From positions 1-64,000 of the forward strand of contig NZ_WHNP01000001.1 in NCBI RefSeq assembly GCF_009362735.1: a DNA stretch of 64,000 nucleotides, in the 5' to 3' direction. How positions within the stretch are numbered: the first letter of the stretch is position 1; each line of letters begins with the position of its first letter. This document shows positions 27,348 through 36,817 of the stretch, one piece after another. This stretch comes from Paraburkholderia franconis (GTDB lineage Bacteria > Pseudomonadota > Gammaproteobacteria > Burkholderiales > Burkholderiaceae). The position numbers and the translations under genes were made by a program. The notes under the pieces are model-generated. The model was not told the DNA's origin. It saw only the letters and a list, made by a program, of their open reading frames with translations, and did no database searches.

Positions 27348-28766
27348 CTATTGACGCACAACAGCGGGCGGCGCCCAGGTTCCATCGCTCGCTTCCGGCT
27401 TCGGTGCATAGAGACGCAGCACGAGCTGGAAATTGCCGCGCGGCGCGGGCAGCCAGTTCGCCGCCTTGCGCTGCCGCACCGACGACACCATCACATCGAT
27501 CGAGCCGTCGCGATTGCGCCGCACGCCCGCCTTGTCGCCAACGGCCGCATGCGCGGGCGCACTTTCGCCGAGCGCGCCGTCCTTCGTGTAGGCCGTGACC
27601 GACCAGAAGCCGCGCACGGGCGGCACCTGCTTCGGCGCGAAGTGCATCACGTAGCGGTTCGCGCCGTTCAGCGCGTGACCGTCGCTATCGAGCGACACGC
27701 TCGCGCGCACTTCGTCGTCCTTCGTACCGATGCCCGGCTGCGCATAAGCCGCATACGCGCGCAACGCGTAGTCGGGACCGTAGCTGCCGACGCCATCGCC
27801 GAACCAGCTCCAGCCGTTGCCCATCAGCATGTTGGTCGGCGGCGTCGCGACGCGCGCATGGCCGTCCGCGAGACCGCCCGCGATCGCATCGGTCGCCGAC
27901 GACGGCAACTCGACGGGCTCGTCCGGCTGCACGCCAAGGTCCGCGAGAAATTTGAGCGCATGCGGATCGGCGGGCGAAGGCGGATTGTCGGGCAGCAGTT
28001 GCGCAACGCGATCGAAGAAGCCTTTCGCATCGAGCGCGGCGACCTGGTCGGCGGGCGAGCCCGACGCGCCCGTATCGGCGGACAGGCTGCGCGGCGCAAC
28101 GGAAGCCGCGAACGCGTCACCCGTGTAGACGCTCAGCGGCACCACGCGGACGCCGCGCTGCACCTTGCGCACGGCTGTCAGGTCGTGCGCGCCGTTGGTC
28201 TGGATGCGCACGTCGAGCCAGACGTTGCGGGTCGGCGCGTCGATGCGCTTCACGCCCTTCGGCAGATCGCCCTTCCAGTCGGGCTTCGCGAACGCGACCG
28301 TCTGCGCCTTGATGCCCGTCGCGCGAGAAGCGCCCGGCGAAGCTGCCGTCGACCACAGCACGTTGGTCCACATGTCGAGCGCGCGCGCATCGACGTAGCG
28401 CCCCGGCGACGCGGGCAGCGACACGATCACCGGCTCGTCGCCGACGTCGAGCCATGCGGTCGAGTCGAGCGTATCGATGCCGGGCGTCGGCGGATTGTGC
28501 GCGCCGACGGGCGGCAGCGCCGTCGCATGGCGCACCGTGTTGATGGGCGCCTGGCCCGGGCCCGTGCCGACGGCGGCATCGCGCGCCGTGCCCATCAGCA
28601 CGAGCGGATACGCAAAAACGTAGGAATCGGCAACCTCGTCCTTGATCCATCCAGTAGGCTTGGGCGCCACGGTGGGAGTCGACGAGCAGCCGGCAAGAAG
28701 TGCAACGCCTGCAAGCGCCGCGCAGGCAAGGCGAAACGGAAACTGTTCTCGGCGATTTTTTATCAT
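27348..28766 (-). CDS. DUF1254/DUF1214 lipoprotein
   Basis: 472 aa from MIKNRREQF. A lipoprotein signal with lipobox LAGC (in AGVALLAGCSST) is seen at about residues 18-28. The DUF1254 domain follows (DSYVFAYPLVLMGTARDAAVG, about residues 45-170), then DUF1214 at the C-terminus (NRYVMHFAPKQVPPVRGFWS; LPAPRGNFQLVLRLYAP). Proteins of this pair are secreted or lipid-anchored beta-rich proteins of unknown function, common in soil bacteria. An in-frame ORF extends 84 bp further upstream, but the lipobox position supports the shorter start. Confidence 0.9.
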   Translation of the reverse strand: MIKNRREQFPFRLACAALAGVALLAGCSSTPTVAPKPTGWIKDEVADSYVFAYPLVLMGTARDAAVGTGPGQAPINTVRHATALPPVGAHNPPTPGIDTLDSTAWLDVGDEPVIVSLPASPGRYVDARALDMWTNVLWSTAASPGASRATGIKAQTVAFAKPDWKGDLPKGVKRIDAPTRNVWLDVRIQTNGAHDLTAVRKVQRGVRVVPLSVYTGDAFAASVAPRSLSADTGASGSPADQVAALDAKGFFDRVAQLLPDNPPSPADPHALKFLADLGVQPDEPVELPSSATDAIAGGLADGHARVATPPTNMLMGNGWSWFGDGVGSYGPDYALRAYAAYAQPGIGTKDDEVRASVSLDSDGHALNGANRYVMHFAPKQVPPVRGFWSVTAYTKDGALGESAPAHAAVGDKAGVRRNRDGSIDVMVSSVRQRKAANWLPAPRGNFQLVLRLYAPKPEASDGTWAPPAVVRQ

Positions 28767-28964
28767 TCGATGAACCGCGGTCCTGGATTTATCTCTCGGG
28801 CCAGGACCGACTGGGTCCGCCGAGCCCCCGCCCGCGTCAACCCGTCGCATTGTCCTGACATCGCTTTTCTGAGATCGGGTTTTATCTTATCCGCGGCGCG
28901 GCGGCAAGCTATAAGGCACGAACGTGAACATTGCCTTGCATTTTGAGATACGGTTGCGGTTTTG

Positions 28965-28984
28965 AGTGCGCTTTTGAGCGCACT
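28965..28984. promoter_or_regulatory. Perfect 8-bp hairpin before paiB
   Basis: AGTGCGCT, loop TTTG, AGCGCACT, 42-61 bp upstream of the paiB ATG. It could be an operator for the divergent promoters or a leader hairpin. Close by there are direct TTTTGAG repeats. Confidence 0.5.
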
Positions 28985-29025
28985 TCTGAGCATCGCCGAC
29001 GCCGCCTTTTACCCGGAGCCGAGTC

Positions 29026-29670
29026 ATGTACATTCCCGCCCATTTCGAAGAGAACCGTCCGGACGTTCTCCATCGGCTGATCGCCGACTATCCGCTCGGG
29101 TCGCTTGTCACGGTCGGCCCGAACGGGCTCGACGCGAATCACGTGCCGTTCGAGTTCGACCCCGGCAAAAGTCCGCACGGCACGTTGCGCGCGCACGTCG
29201 CGCGGGCGAATCCCGTCTGGCAGGAAGTGGCCGAACGGCCGGATGCGCTGGTGATTTTCCAGGGACCGAGCGCGTACATTTCGCCGACGTGGTATCCGAG
29301 CAAGCACGAAACGCATCGTCAGGTGCCGACGTACAACTACATGGTCGTGCATGCGCACGGCCCGATCGTGGTACGCGACGACGAAGCGTTCGTGCGCGGC
29401 CTCGTCGCGCGGCTCACGCGCAAGATGGAAGCGGGCGAGCCGGTGCCGTGGAAAATGGGCGACGCGCCCGCCGACTACATCTCGCAGATGCTGGGCGCGG
29501 TCGTCGGCATCGAGATCGAGATCACGAAGCTGACGGGCAAATGGAAGCTGAGCCAGAACAAAGCTTCCGCCGACCGGCGCGGCGCCGCCGCAGCGCTGAA
29601 CGAACGCAACGGCGACGAGCGGCGCGCCGTCGCGGACGCGATGCTGGCCGCGCCGCCCGACCTCGATTGA
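29026..29670 (+). CDS. paiB: PaiB-family FMN-binding regulator
   Basis: 214 aa. MYIPAHFEENRPDVLHRLI, SLVTVGPNGLDANHVPFEFD and PSAYISPTWYPSKHETHRQVPTYNY (read in pieces) are the conserved blocks of the PaiB split-barrel family. In Bacillus PaiB represses sporulation and degradative-enzyme genes; in proteobacteria the role is little known, and an FMN- or heme-handling enzyme is an alternative. It stands alone and is divergent from the DUF1254 lipoprotein. AGCCGAG precedes the ATG at a usable distance. Confidence 0.88.
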   Translation: MYIPAHFEENRPDVLHRLIADYPLGSLVTVGPNGLDANHVPFEFDPGKSPHGTLRAHVARANPVWQEVAERPDALVIFQGPSAYISPTWYPSKHETHRQVPTYNYMVVHAHGPIVVRDDEAFVRGLVARLTRKMEAGEPVPWKMGDAPADYISQMLGAVVGIEIEITKLTGKWKLSQNKASADRRGAAAALNERNGDERRAVADAMLAAPPDLD

Positions 29671-29700
29671 CCCCGCGCAACAACCGATTCTCGACAGCCC

Positions 29701-29731
29701 TTGACCTTCCCATCATGGGAAGGTCGATACT
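29701..29731 (+). promoter_or_regulatory. CueR-type copper-responsive promoter
   Basis: -35 TTGACC (29701-29706) and -10 GATACT (29726-29731) are separated by exactly 19 bp, the over-long spacer that MerR-family activators correct. The spacer holds a perfect palindrome, half-sites ACCTTCCCAT and ATGGGAAGGT around a central C. The ACCTTCC half-site is the known CueR box. It lies 45 bp before the copper ATPase start. The cueR gene itself is not in the window. Confidence 0.92.
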
Positions 29732-29775
29732 GGCTCCATCAAGCACTTATGCGCCGTAACTGGAGCCTCGCCGCC

Positions 29776-32304
29776 ATGACCGATCTCGCCACACCGCGCG
29801 CCGCCGACACTTCCCACGTCGACGCGAAAACCGCCGAGCTCGACATCCGCGGCATGACGTGCGCGTCGTGCGCGCTACGCGTCGAAAACGCGCTCGCGAA
29901 GGTGCCGGGCGTCTCGGCCGCATCGGTGAATCTGGCGACGGAAAAGGCCAGCGTCGAGGCCGACGCCGCCATCACCGTCGACTCCCTCATCGCTGCCGTA
30001 CGCAAGGCGGGCTACGACGCGCAAGCCGTAAACCAGGCGCCGCCGTCCGCGAGCGATGCCGCCGCCACGAGCGCGGAACTCGCGATCGGCGGCATGACGT
30101 GCGCGGCGTGCGCGCTGCGCGTCGAAAAGGCGCTCGCGAAGGTGCCGGGCGTCGCGTCGGCGTCCGTCAATCTCGCGACGGAAAAGGCCGCCGTGACGAC
30201 CAACGGCGCCGTCGGCATCGACCTGCTGATTGCGGCCGTCACGAAAGCCGGCTATCAGGCGACGCCGCTCGCGACCGATGCGGCCGACGCCGGCACCGCG
30301 CCCGCCGGTCGCGACCAGGACGCCGTCGCGCGTCAGGCCGTGCGCCGCGAGCTAGGCGCCGTCGTGCTCTGCGCGCTGCTGACGCTGCCGCTCATCGTCC
30401 CGATGATCGCGGAACCGCTCGGCCTCGACGCGATGCTGCCCGCCTCGTTGCAGCTCGCGCTGGCCACAGTCATCCAGTTCGTGTTCGGCGCGCGCTTCTA
30501 CCGCGCCGCGTGGAAGGCCGTGCGCGCCGGCTCGGGCAACATGGACCTGCTCGTCGCGCTCGGCACGTCGGCGGCGTATGGCGTGAGCGTCTATCAAATG
30601 GCGCTCCATCCCGGCGACACGATGCATCTCTACTTCGAAGCGTCGGCCGTCGTCATTACGCTGGTGCGCTTCGGCAAGTGGCTCGAAGCGCGCGCGAAGC
30701 GCCAGACCACCGACGCGATCCGCGCGCTCAACGCACTGCGGCCCGATCGCGCGCGCATCGTCGTCGGCACGCAGGAGCACGAGGTGCCGCTTGCACAAGT
30801 GCGCGTCGGCATGATCGTCGCGGTGCGGCCGGGCGAGCGCATGCCCGTCGATGGCGCCGTGCTGCAAGGCCGCACGCATATCGACGAATCGCTGATCACG
30901 GGCGAAAGCCTGCCCGTGCCGAAGCAGCCGGACGACCGCGTGACGGCGGGCTCGATCAACGGCGAAGGCGCGATCACGGTGACGACGACGGCGATCGGCG
31001 CGGAGACGACGCTTGCGCGGATCATCCGGCTCGTCGAGACGGCGCAGGCGGAGAAAGCGCCGATTCAACGGCTCGTCGATCGCGTCAGCGAAATCTTCGT
31101 GCCGGCGATTCTCGCGATCGCGCTCGTCACGTTGACGGGCTGGCTCCTCACCGGGCACAACGCGGAAACGGCGATTCTCAACGCGGTCGCGGTGCTGGTG
31201 ATCGCGTGTCCGTGCGCGCTCGGTCTCGCGACGCCGACGGCGATCATGGCAGGTACGGGCGTCGCCGCGCGCCACGGCGTGCTAATCAAGGATGCGCAAG
31301 CGCTCGAAATCGCGCATCAGATCCGCGTGGTCGCGTTCGACAAGACGGGGACGCTGACGGTCGGCCAGCCGTCGGTGACGGCTTTCGACGCGGCGCCGGG
31401 CATCGACCGCGCGGATGCGCTCGCGCTGGCGGCCGCCGTGCAGCGGCATAGCGATCATCCGCTCGCGAAGGCGGTCGTGAAGGCCTTCGAGGCGGAACCG
31501 GAAGCGCTGGCCAGCGCCAACGCGCTGCCCGCGTCGGGCGAGGCGCGCGCTGTCGCGGGGCGCGGCGTGGAAGCGGACATCGGCGGAGAAACGGTCGCGA
31601 TCGGCAGCAGCCGCTGGCTGCGCGAACGGGAGGCCGCGCTGCCGCCCGCGCTCGCCGAGCGGGCACGCGAACTCGAAGCGCAAGGCAATACTGTCTCGTG
31701 GCTGATGAAGCGCGGCAAGGCGGACGCATCGGCAGAAGTCCTCGCGCTGATCGCATTCGGCGATACGTTGAAGCCGGGCGCGCGCGCCGCCGTCGAGCGC
31801 CTGTCGCGGATGGGCGTGACGAGCGCGCTCGTGACGGGCGACAACGAAGGCAGCGCGAAAAGCGTCGCGGCCGCGCTCGGCATCGACGAAGTGCACGCGC
31901 AGGTACTGCCGTCCGACAAAGCGCGCGTCGTGCACGATCTGAAGATTCGCACGTCGAGCGTCGTCGCGATGGCGGGTGACGGCATCAACGATGCGCCCGC
32001 GCTCGCCGCCGCCGACATCGGCATTGCGATGGCAACGGGCACCGACGTCGCGATGCACGCGGCGGGCATCACGCTGATGCGCGGCGACCCGGCGCTCGTC
32101 GCCGATGCGATCCACATTTCGCGGCGCACGTGGCGCAAGATCCGGCAAAACCTGTTCTGGGCGTTCGTCTACAACCTGATCGGCATTCCGCTTGCGGCGT
32201 TCGGCCTGCTGAATCCGATGATCGCGGGCGCGGCGATGGCGTTTTCGAGCGTCAGCGTCGTGACGAACGCGCTGCTGCTACGAACGTGGCGTTCGTCGCG
32301 ATGA
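29776..32304 (+). CDS. copA: Copper-exporting P1B-type ATPase
   Basis: 842 aa from [11 protein letters not shown], with GGAG 10 bp upstream; an ATG at 29749 is a less likely start. Two N-terminal HMA metal-binding domains carry GMTCASC (Cys29/Cys32) and GMTCAAC (Cys109/Cys112). The membrane metal site CPC is at residues 478-480 ([10 protein letters not shown]), the phosphorylation Asp522 is in DKTGT, and [10 protein letters not shown] is in the hinge. CPC with double HMA fits Cu(I) export from the cytoplasm. The CueR-type promoter upstream supports copper control. Monocistronic: the next gene is convergent. Confidence 0.95.
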   Translation: MTDLATPRAADTSHVDAKTAELDIRGMTCASCALRVENALAKVPGVSAASVNLATEKASVEADAAITVDSLIAAVRKAGYDAQAVNQAPPSASDAAATSAELAIGGMTCAACALRVEKALAKVPGVASASVNLATEKAAVTTNGAVGIDLLIAAVTKAGYQATPLATDAADAGTAPAGRDQDAVARQAVRRELGAVVLCALLTLPLIVPMIAEPLGLDAMLPASLQLALATVIQFVFGARFYRAAWKAVRAGSGNMDLLVALGTSAAYGVSVYQMALHPGDTMHLYFEASAVVITLVRFGKWLEARAKRQTTDAIRALNALRPDRARIVVGTQEHEVPLAQVRVGMIVAVRPGERMPVDGAVLQGRTHIDESLITGESLPVPKQPDDRVTAGSINGEGAITVTTTAIGAETTLARIIRLVETAQAEKAPIQRLVDRVSEIFVPAILAIALVTLTGWLLTGHNAETAILNAVAVLVIACPCALGLATPTAIMAGTGVAARHGVLIKDAQALEIAHQIRVVAFDKTGTLTVGQPSVTAFDAAPGIDRADALALAAAVQRHSDHPLAKAVVKAFEAEPEALASANALPASGEARAVAGRGVEADIGGETVAIGSSRWLREREAALPPALAERARELEAQGNTVSWLMKRGKADASAEVLALIAFGDTLKPGARAAVERLSRMGVTSALVTGDNEGSAKSVAAALGIDEVHAQVLPSDKARVVHDLKIRTSSVVAMAGDGINDAPALAAADIGIAMATGTDVAMHAAGITLMRGDPALVADAIHISRRTWRKIRQNLFWAFVYNLIGIPLAAFGLLNPMIAGAAMAFSSVSVVTNALLLRTWRSSR

Positions 32305-32392
32305 TTTGCGGCGACCCAGCGGCGTCAGGCGGCGAGCGTCTTCAGGCCGGGCGGTCACGCTTCATCAGCGTGTGCAGCGTCACGCGCCGCGC

Positions 32393-33058
32393 CTAGAACT
32401 CGACGTCGAGTTCGTCGATTTCGTCGGCTTCCTTCTGCGCGTCGGCGATCCACTGCTGCATCTCGGGCAGCGCGAGAATGCGCTGCCCATACGCGACGAT
32501 GTCGGGATCGAGCTGCACGTCGTAAGTCACGAAGCGCGTGACGACGGGCGCGTACATCGCATCCGCCGCGCAACGCTCGCCGAACAGATACGGCCCGCCG
32601 TATTGCTCGATGCACTCGCGCCAGATCGTCACGATGCGGTCGATATCGGACTGCGCGCGCGCCCACACCTTGAAGCCCGGAAAGTGCGCTTTCAGATTCA
32701 TCGGCAACGCCGAGCGCAACGAACCGAAGCCCGAATGCATTTCTCCGCAGATCGCGCGGCAATGTGCGCGCGCCTTGCGGTCCTTCGGCAGCAGCCCTGC
32801 TTCGGGCCGCACCTCGTTTAGATACTCGGCGATCGCGAGCGTGTCCCACACCTTGATGCCGTCGTGCATGAGACAGGGCACGAGAATCGACGGCGATAGC
32901 AGCAGCAATTCGGCGCGCGTGGCGGGATCGTCGATGGGCACGACGACTTCTTCGAACGGCAGGCCGCTGAACTTCGCGAGCAGCCAGCCGCGCAGCGACC
33001 ACGACGAATAGTTGCGGCTGCTGATCGTCAGCGTGGTGTTAGCGATCGTCTTGGCCAT
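32393..33058 (-). CDS. Glutathione S-transferase family protein
   Basis: 221 aa from MAKTIANTTLTI with GAGGAG before it. The N-terminal thioredoxin fold shows ISSRNYSSWSLRGWLLAK (possible catalytic Ser region) and LSPSILVPCLMHDG, with a Val before the cis-Pro site; WDTLAIAEYLNE is the glutathione-contact helix. The C-terminal half is all-helical. This is the common maleylacetoacetate-isomerase-like/unclassified bacterial GST type. The substrate is unknown. It is divergent from phaZ and convergent with copA. Confidence 0.9.
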   Translation of the reverse strand: MAKTIANTTLTISSRNYSSWSLRGWLLAKFSGLPFEEVVVPIDDPATRAELLLLSPSILVPCLMHDGIKVWDTLAIAEYLNEVRPEAGLLPKDRKARAHCRAICGEMHSGFGSLRSALPMNLKAHFPGFKVWARAQSDIDRIVTIWRECIEQYGGPYLFGERCAADAMYAPVVTRFVTYDVQLDPDIVAYGQRILALPEMQQWIADAQKEADEIDELDVEF

Positions 33059-33178
33059 GTCTCGCTCCTCAATGGGACTTCGCGCCGTTCGCTGCATCTT
33101 GCGATGCACGTCGCGATGCACGATGCCGTGCGTGCGCGCACCAACACGCGGCAAAAGAAGCACCTTGCGCAAAGCGGT

Positions 33179-33267
33179 GCAAGTGCTATGCCAATGGATA
33201 GCGGCGCGCGTTTTGTTCAGTATCGCTCCGCAGGGCCTGCAGCAGGTGCCATTGGCATATGACTTGC
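33179..33267. promoter_or_regulatory. Spaced 19-bp inverted repeat in the GST-phaZ promoter region
   Basis: GCAAGTGCTATGCCAATGG (33179-33197) is mirrored at 33249-33267 with only two mismatches; the inner nine bases TGCCAATGG are exact. The 51-bp spacing is about five helical turns, suitable for a looping repressor, or the two arms could form a hairpin. It ends 46 bp before the phaZ start. Confidence 0.65.
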
Positions 33268-33313
33268 CTCTCATCCCGCTCAGTGTGTTCATTTCTGCTG
33301 ATGCGCGAAGGCC

Positions 33314-34687
33314 ATGAATCCGTTCGCTTATCCGGCGTACCAGGCGTTCGCCAACCTGATGCTGCCTCTACGGCACAACGCTTCGCTCGTGCGCGGCGCG
33401 CTCGACGCGTGGCCTGAATACGCCGGCACGCCACACGGGCGGACGCTGCGCGCGTCGGCCGAGCTGTTGTCGCTCACGGGTCTCACGCATGCACGCCCGC
33501 GCTTCGGCATCGATTCCATCGATGTCTTGGGACAGCCCGTCGATGTCGTCGAAGAAGCCGCGCAGTCCACGCCCTTCTGCACGCTGCTGCATTTCCGCAA
33601 GCGCGCTTCGTTCGACGTGCCGCAGCCGCGCGTGCTCATGATCGCGCCGATGTCGGGCCATTTCGCGACGCTGTTGCGCGGCACGGTGCGCACGATGCTC
33701 GCCGAGCACGACGTCTACATCACCGACTGGCACAACCCGCGCGACGTGCCGCTGTCGGCGGGGCGCTTCGGCTTTGACGAGTTCGTACAGCACGTGATCG
33801 ATTTCACTGACACCATCGGCGCAGGCGCGCATCTGCTGGCCGTCTGTCAGCCGACCGTCGCGGCGCTCGCCGCCGTCGCGCTGATGGCCGCCGACGATCA
33901 TCCCGCGCAGCCCGCGAGCATGACGCTGATGGCGGGCCCGATCGACACGCGCGTGAACCCGACCCGCGTGAACGAGCTCGCGAAGAGCAAGCCGATCGAG
34001 TGGTTCGAAGAGAACATGATCAGCGCGGTGCCCGTCGGCTTTCAGGGTGCGTTCCGGCGCGTGTATCCGGGCTTCGTGCAGTTGAACGCGTTCATGTCGA
34101 TGAACGTCGGGCGTCACATGGAGGCGTTCGAAACGATGTATCACGAGTGCGCGAAAGGCGACCCCGACAAGGCCGACGCGATCCGTGTCTTCTACGAGGA
34201 ATACTTCGCGACGATGGACCTGACAGCGGACTTCTACCTGGAAACCGTCGATACCGTCTTTCAGCGGCATGCGCTGCCGCTGCGCGAACTCGAAGTGAAG
34301 GGACGGCGCGTCGAGCCTTCGAAAATCCGGCGCACCGCGCTGCTGACGGTGGAAGGCGAGCGCGACGATATCTGCGCGGTCGGACAGACGCTCGCCGCAC
34401 AGGACATGTGCGACAGGCTGCGCCCGTATCTGAAGACGCATCATGTGCAGACGGGCGTCGGCCACTATGGCGTGTTCAACGGACAGCGCTGGGAGCGGCA
34501 GGTGTATCCGCGTATTCGCGCCGTCATTCACGACAACGAGCCGCGCGCAGTGCCTTCGGAGGCGCACGGCGCGCGGGCGTCGTTGACGCTCGGGGCGGCT
34601 TTGGCATCGCGAGTGGGATCACCGGCAGGCACGACGCCCGCTGCCGCCGATGTCGTTCAGCTTTCCGATGAGACCGCTGCGGAATGA
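33314..34687 (+). CDS. phaZ: Intracellular polyhydroxyalkanoate depolymerase
   Basis: 457 aa, an alpha/beta-hydrolase with the intracellular PhaZ opening MNPFAYPAYQAFANLMLP. The nucleophile region is LLAVCQPTVAALAAV: Cys178 replaces the usual Ser of the lipase box, as in Cupriavidus necator PhaZ. The expected acid and His appear late (EGERDDICAVGQT and GVGHYGVFNG). It degrades stored PHB granules to hydroxybutyrate units. The C-terminal ~50 residues are Ala-rich and probably disordered. The 3-hydroxyacyl-CoA dehydrogenase nearby may use the products. Confidence 0.92.
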   Translation: MNPFAYPAYQAFANLMLPLRHNASLVRGALDAWPEYAGTPHGRTLRASAELLSLTGLTHARPRFGIDSIDVLGQPVDVVEEAAQSTPFCTLLHFRKRASFDVPQPRVLMIAPMSGHFATLLRGTVRTMLAEHDVYITDWHNPRDVPLSAGRFGFDEFVQHVIDFTDTIGAGAHLLAVCQPTVAALAAVALMAADDHPAQPASMTLMAGPIDTRVNPTRVNELAKSKPIEWFEENMISAVPVGFQGAFRRVYPGFVQLNAFMSMNVGRHMEAFETMYHECAKGDPDKADAIRVFYEEYFATMDLTADFYLETVDTVFQRHALPLRELEVKGRRVEPSKIRRTALLTVEGERDDICAVGQTLAAQDMCDRLRPYLKTHHVQTGVGHYGVFNGQRWERQVYPRIRAVIHDNEPRAVPSEAHGARASLTLGAALASRVGSPAGTTPAAADVVQLSDETAAE

Positions 34688-34724
34688 GCGCAACTGCCTC
34701 TGTCGTCGAGTCGCGTGCCGATCG

Positions 34725-35339
34725 TCAGGATGTCGGACGGATCATCTGGAACATGTCGCCGATTTGCGCGTAGTCGGCGCGATAGCCCGCGCGCATGATC
34801 GGCTGCGCGGCGTGTGTGTCGAACAGGCCGTCGTTCAGATACTCGCTGCGGATATGCACGCCGACCACCTGTCCAAGCGCGAGCCAGTTGTCCATCGGCT
34901 TGCCGCTCAGGTCGTGCAACTGCACGACTTGCAGCAGCTTGCATTCGAGCGCCGCCGGCGATTCGCCGACATGCGGCACCGACACGTTGCGTCCCGGCGC
35001 AGGCGTGAGGCCCGAAAGCTGAAACTCGTCGACATCGGGCGCAACGGGCGCCGACGTGCGGTTCATCTGCCCGGCGAGCGGACGCGTCGCGAGATTCCAG
35101 ACGAACTCGCGCGTCTCTTCGATATTGCGGATGCTGTCTTTGCGGCCTTCGCTGCAAAAGCCGATGATTGAAGGAAACGTCGCGAACGCGCCGAAGAAGC
35201 TGTAGGGCGCGAGATTCAACTGGCCGCTTGCCGCGCGCGTCGAGACCCAGCCGATCAGGCGGGGCGCCACGATCGCCTTGAACGGATCATGAGGCAGGCC
35301 GTGACCGGCAGCGGGGTCGTAGAAATAGACGTCCGACAT
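34725..35339 (-). CDS. Flavin reductase-like (FMN-binding) protein
   Basis: 204 aa. FKAIVAPRLIGWVSTRAASG and NLAPYSFFGAFATFPSIIGFC form the split-barrel FMN-binding core of the flavin-reductase/DIM6 family. Then follow DSIRNIEETREFVWNLATR and LGQVVGVHIRSEYL. It probably reduces or binds FMN/FAD using NAD(P)H. The gene lies just downstream of a 21-copy minisatellite, so its leader and promoter region are affected by that array. Partner oxygenase not seen. Confidence 0.9.
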   Translation of the reverse strand: MSDVYFYDPAAGHGLPHDPFKAIVAPRLIGWVSTRAASGQLNLAPYSFFGAFATFPSIIGFCSEGRKDSIRNIEETREFVWNLATRPLAGQMNRTSAPVAPDVDEFQLSGLTPAPGRNVSVPHVGESPAALECKLLQVVQLHDLSGKPMDNWLALGQVVGVHIRSEYLNDGLFDTHAAQPIMRAGYRADYAQIGDMFQMIRPTS

Positions 35340-35373
35340 GATGTCGCTTCCTTTGTTTCGCTTTGGTTTCGTT

Positions 35374-35689
35374 CGCTTGCGTTTGGTTCGCTTGCGGCTG
35401 GTTCGCTTGCGGCTGGTTCGCTTGCGTCTGGTTCGCTTGCGTCTGGTTCGCTTGCGTCTGGTTCGCTTGCGTCTGGCTCGCTTGCGGCTGGCTCGCTTGC
35501 GTCTGGCTCGCTTGCGTCTGGCTCGCTTGCGTCTGGCTCGCTTGCGGCTGGCTCGCTTGCGGCTGGCTCGCTTGCGGCTGGCTCGCTTGCGGCTGGCTCG
35601 CTTGCGGCTGGCTCGCTTGCGGCTGGCTCGCTTGCGGCTGGCTCGCTTGCGGCTGGCTCGCTTGCGGCTGGCTCGCTTGCGGCTGGCTC
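35374..35689. repeat. 21-copy 15-bp minisatellite
   Basis: Twenty-one head-to-tail 15-bp units of the form GCTTGCGGCTGGCTC or GCTTGCGTCTGGTTC, with three polymorphic positions (G/T, T/C and minor). The last ten units are identical, which points to recent expansion at the right end. The array lies between the flavin reductase start (35339) and the 3-hydroxyacyl-CoA dehydrogenase stop (35716), both minus strand. No gene is needed to explain the open frames across it. Confidence 0.95.
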
Positions 35690-35715
35690 GCGATGCGCAG
35701 CGGCGCCGCTCGGCG

Positions 35716-36645
35716 TTATCCGTGCTGCTGTCCGTTCGACTGGATCACGCGCCTGCGTCCCGCTTTCACTTTCGCGGCCTGCGCGTCGTCCCAGTCGTAA
35801 AAGCCCGCGCCGCTGCGCACGCCGACACGTCCCGCGCGCACCTGCTCGCGCAGCAGATCGAGCACGTCTCCGTCCTTCGCGAGCGTCGGCATCAGATGGC
35901 TGGCGATATCGACGAACGTATCGAGGCCGCCCAAATCCGCGCCTTCGAACGGCCCGACGATGCCCCAGCGCTTGCCCAGCGACGCCTTCATCACGCGGTC
36001 GACGACTTCGGGTGTCGCCGCGCCCGAGCGCACGATGTTCAGCGCTTCGCGCAACACCGCGAACTGCAGACGGTTGCCGACGAAGCCCGGAATCGCTTTC
36101 GACAGCACGACAGGCTCCATGCCCGTCGCGTTCATCAGCGCGACGGTCGCATCGATGACGTCTTGCGACGTATCGCTGCCCGGCACCACTTCGACGAGCG
36201 GAATCATATGCGGCGGATTCCAGTAGTGCGCGATCAGAAAGCGCTCTTTCGCGCGCAGCGGCACCGAGAGTTGATCGGGCGGAAAGCCGCTCGTGTTGCT
36301 TGCGAGGATCGCGTCGTCGCGCAGTATCCCGGTCAGCGCCGCGTAAAGCCGATGCTTCAGTTCGAGCACTTCGGGAATCGCTTCGATCACGAAGTGCGCG
36401 TCGGCCATTACGTCGAGCGACGCGCTCGTTTCGATGTTCGCAAGCGCCGCCGCTTTCGCCTGCTGATCGATGCAGCCGGCGTCGATCAGTTCGTCGAGCA
36501 CCGCTTGTGCCTTAGGCGCGACGCTGGCGAGCCGCGCGGGGTCGACATCGTTGACGATCGTCCGGTGTCCGTGCAGCGCGCTTTGCGTCGCGATGCCGAC
36601 GCCCATCAATCCCGTTCCCACCACGCCTACGACTGGCTTGCTCAA
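35716..36645 (-). CDS. 3-hydroxyacyl-CoA dehydrogenase
   Basis: 309 aa. The Rossmann start VVGVVGTGLMGVGIA has the NAD-binding Gly pattern. Family motifs follow: VIEAIPEVLELKHRLY, ASNTSGFPPDQL, and HYWNPPHMIPLVEVVPG with the catalytic His region. The C-terminal helical dimer domain contains GFVGNRLQFAVLREAL. By family it oxidises L-3-hydroxyacyl-CoA to 3-ketoacyl-CoA; the branch with HYWNPP can also act on carnitine-like or other hydroxy acids, so the true substrate is open. The terminal tail is basic. Confidence 0.9.
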   Translation of the reverse strand: MSKPVVGVVGTGLMGVGIATQSALHGHRTIVNDVDPARLASVAPKAQAVLDELIDAGCIDQQAKAAALANIETSASLDVMADAHFVIEAIPEVLELKHRLYAALTGILRDDAILASNTSGFPPDQLSVPLRAKERFLIAHYWNPPHMIPLVEVVPGSDTSQDVIDATVALMNATGMEPVVLSKAIPGFVGNRLQFAVLREALNIVRSGAATPEVVDRVMKASLGKRWGIVGPFEGADLGGLDTFVDIASHLMPTLAKDGDVLDLLREQVRAGRVGVRSGAGFYDWDDAQAAKVKAGRRRVIQSNGQQHG

Positions 36646-36728
36646 TCCTTATTCCCCTTGCTGGTACTGTGCCGCTGCTCAAAGCACGAAAGCATAGCGC
36701 AGCGCACGTTTTTCCGACGCCGGATACG

Positions 36729-36765
36729 ACAGGGCCGGCGCGCTCTTGCGAGCGGCCGGCCCTGT
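36729..36765. terminator. Strong GC hairpin, probable terminator
   Basis: ACAGGGCCGG (36729-36738) pairs with CCGGCCCTGT (36756-36765), extended inward by CGCTC/GAGCG. It lies 53 bp after the stop of the His-rich secreted protein (minus). There is no T-run, so it may be a processed 3' end rather than an intrinsic terminator. Confidence 0.55.
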
Positions 36766-36817
36766 GTTCGCGCCTGCGGCATCTCCAACCGATGCCGTTC
36801 AGGCTGACGTCAATGCG

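Noticed and set aside
35338..36807. Open frames of repeated LARLR or ACGWL across the 15-bp minisatellite
   Set aside because: The unit is a multiple of three and lacks stops, so all frames stay open; the frames then run antisense to a real dehydrogenase gene.
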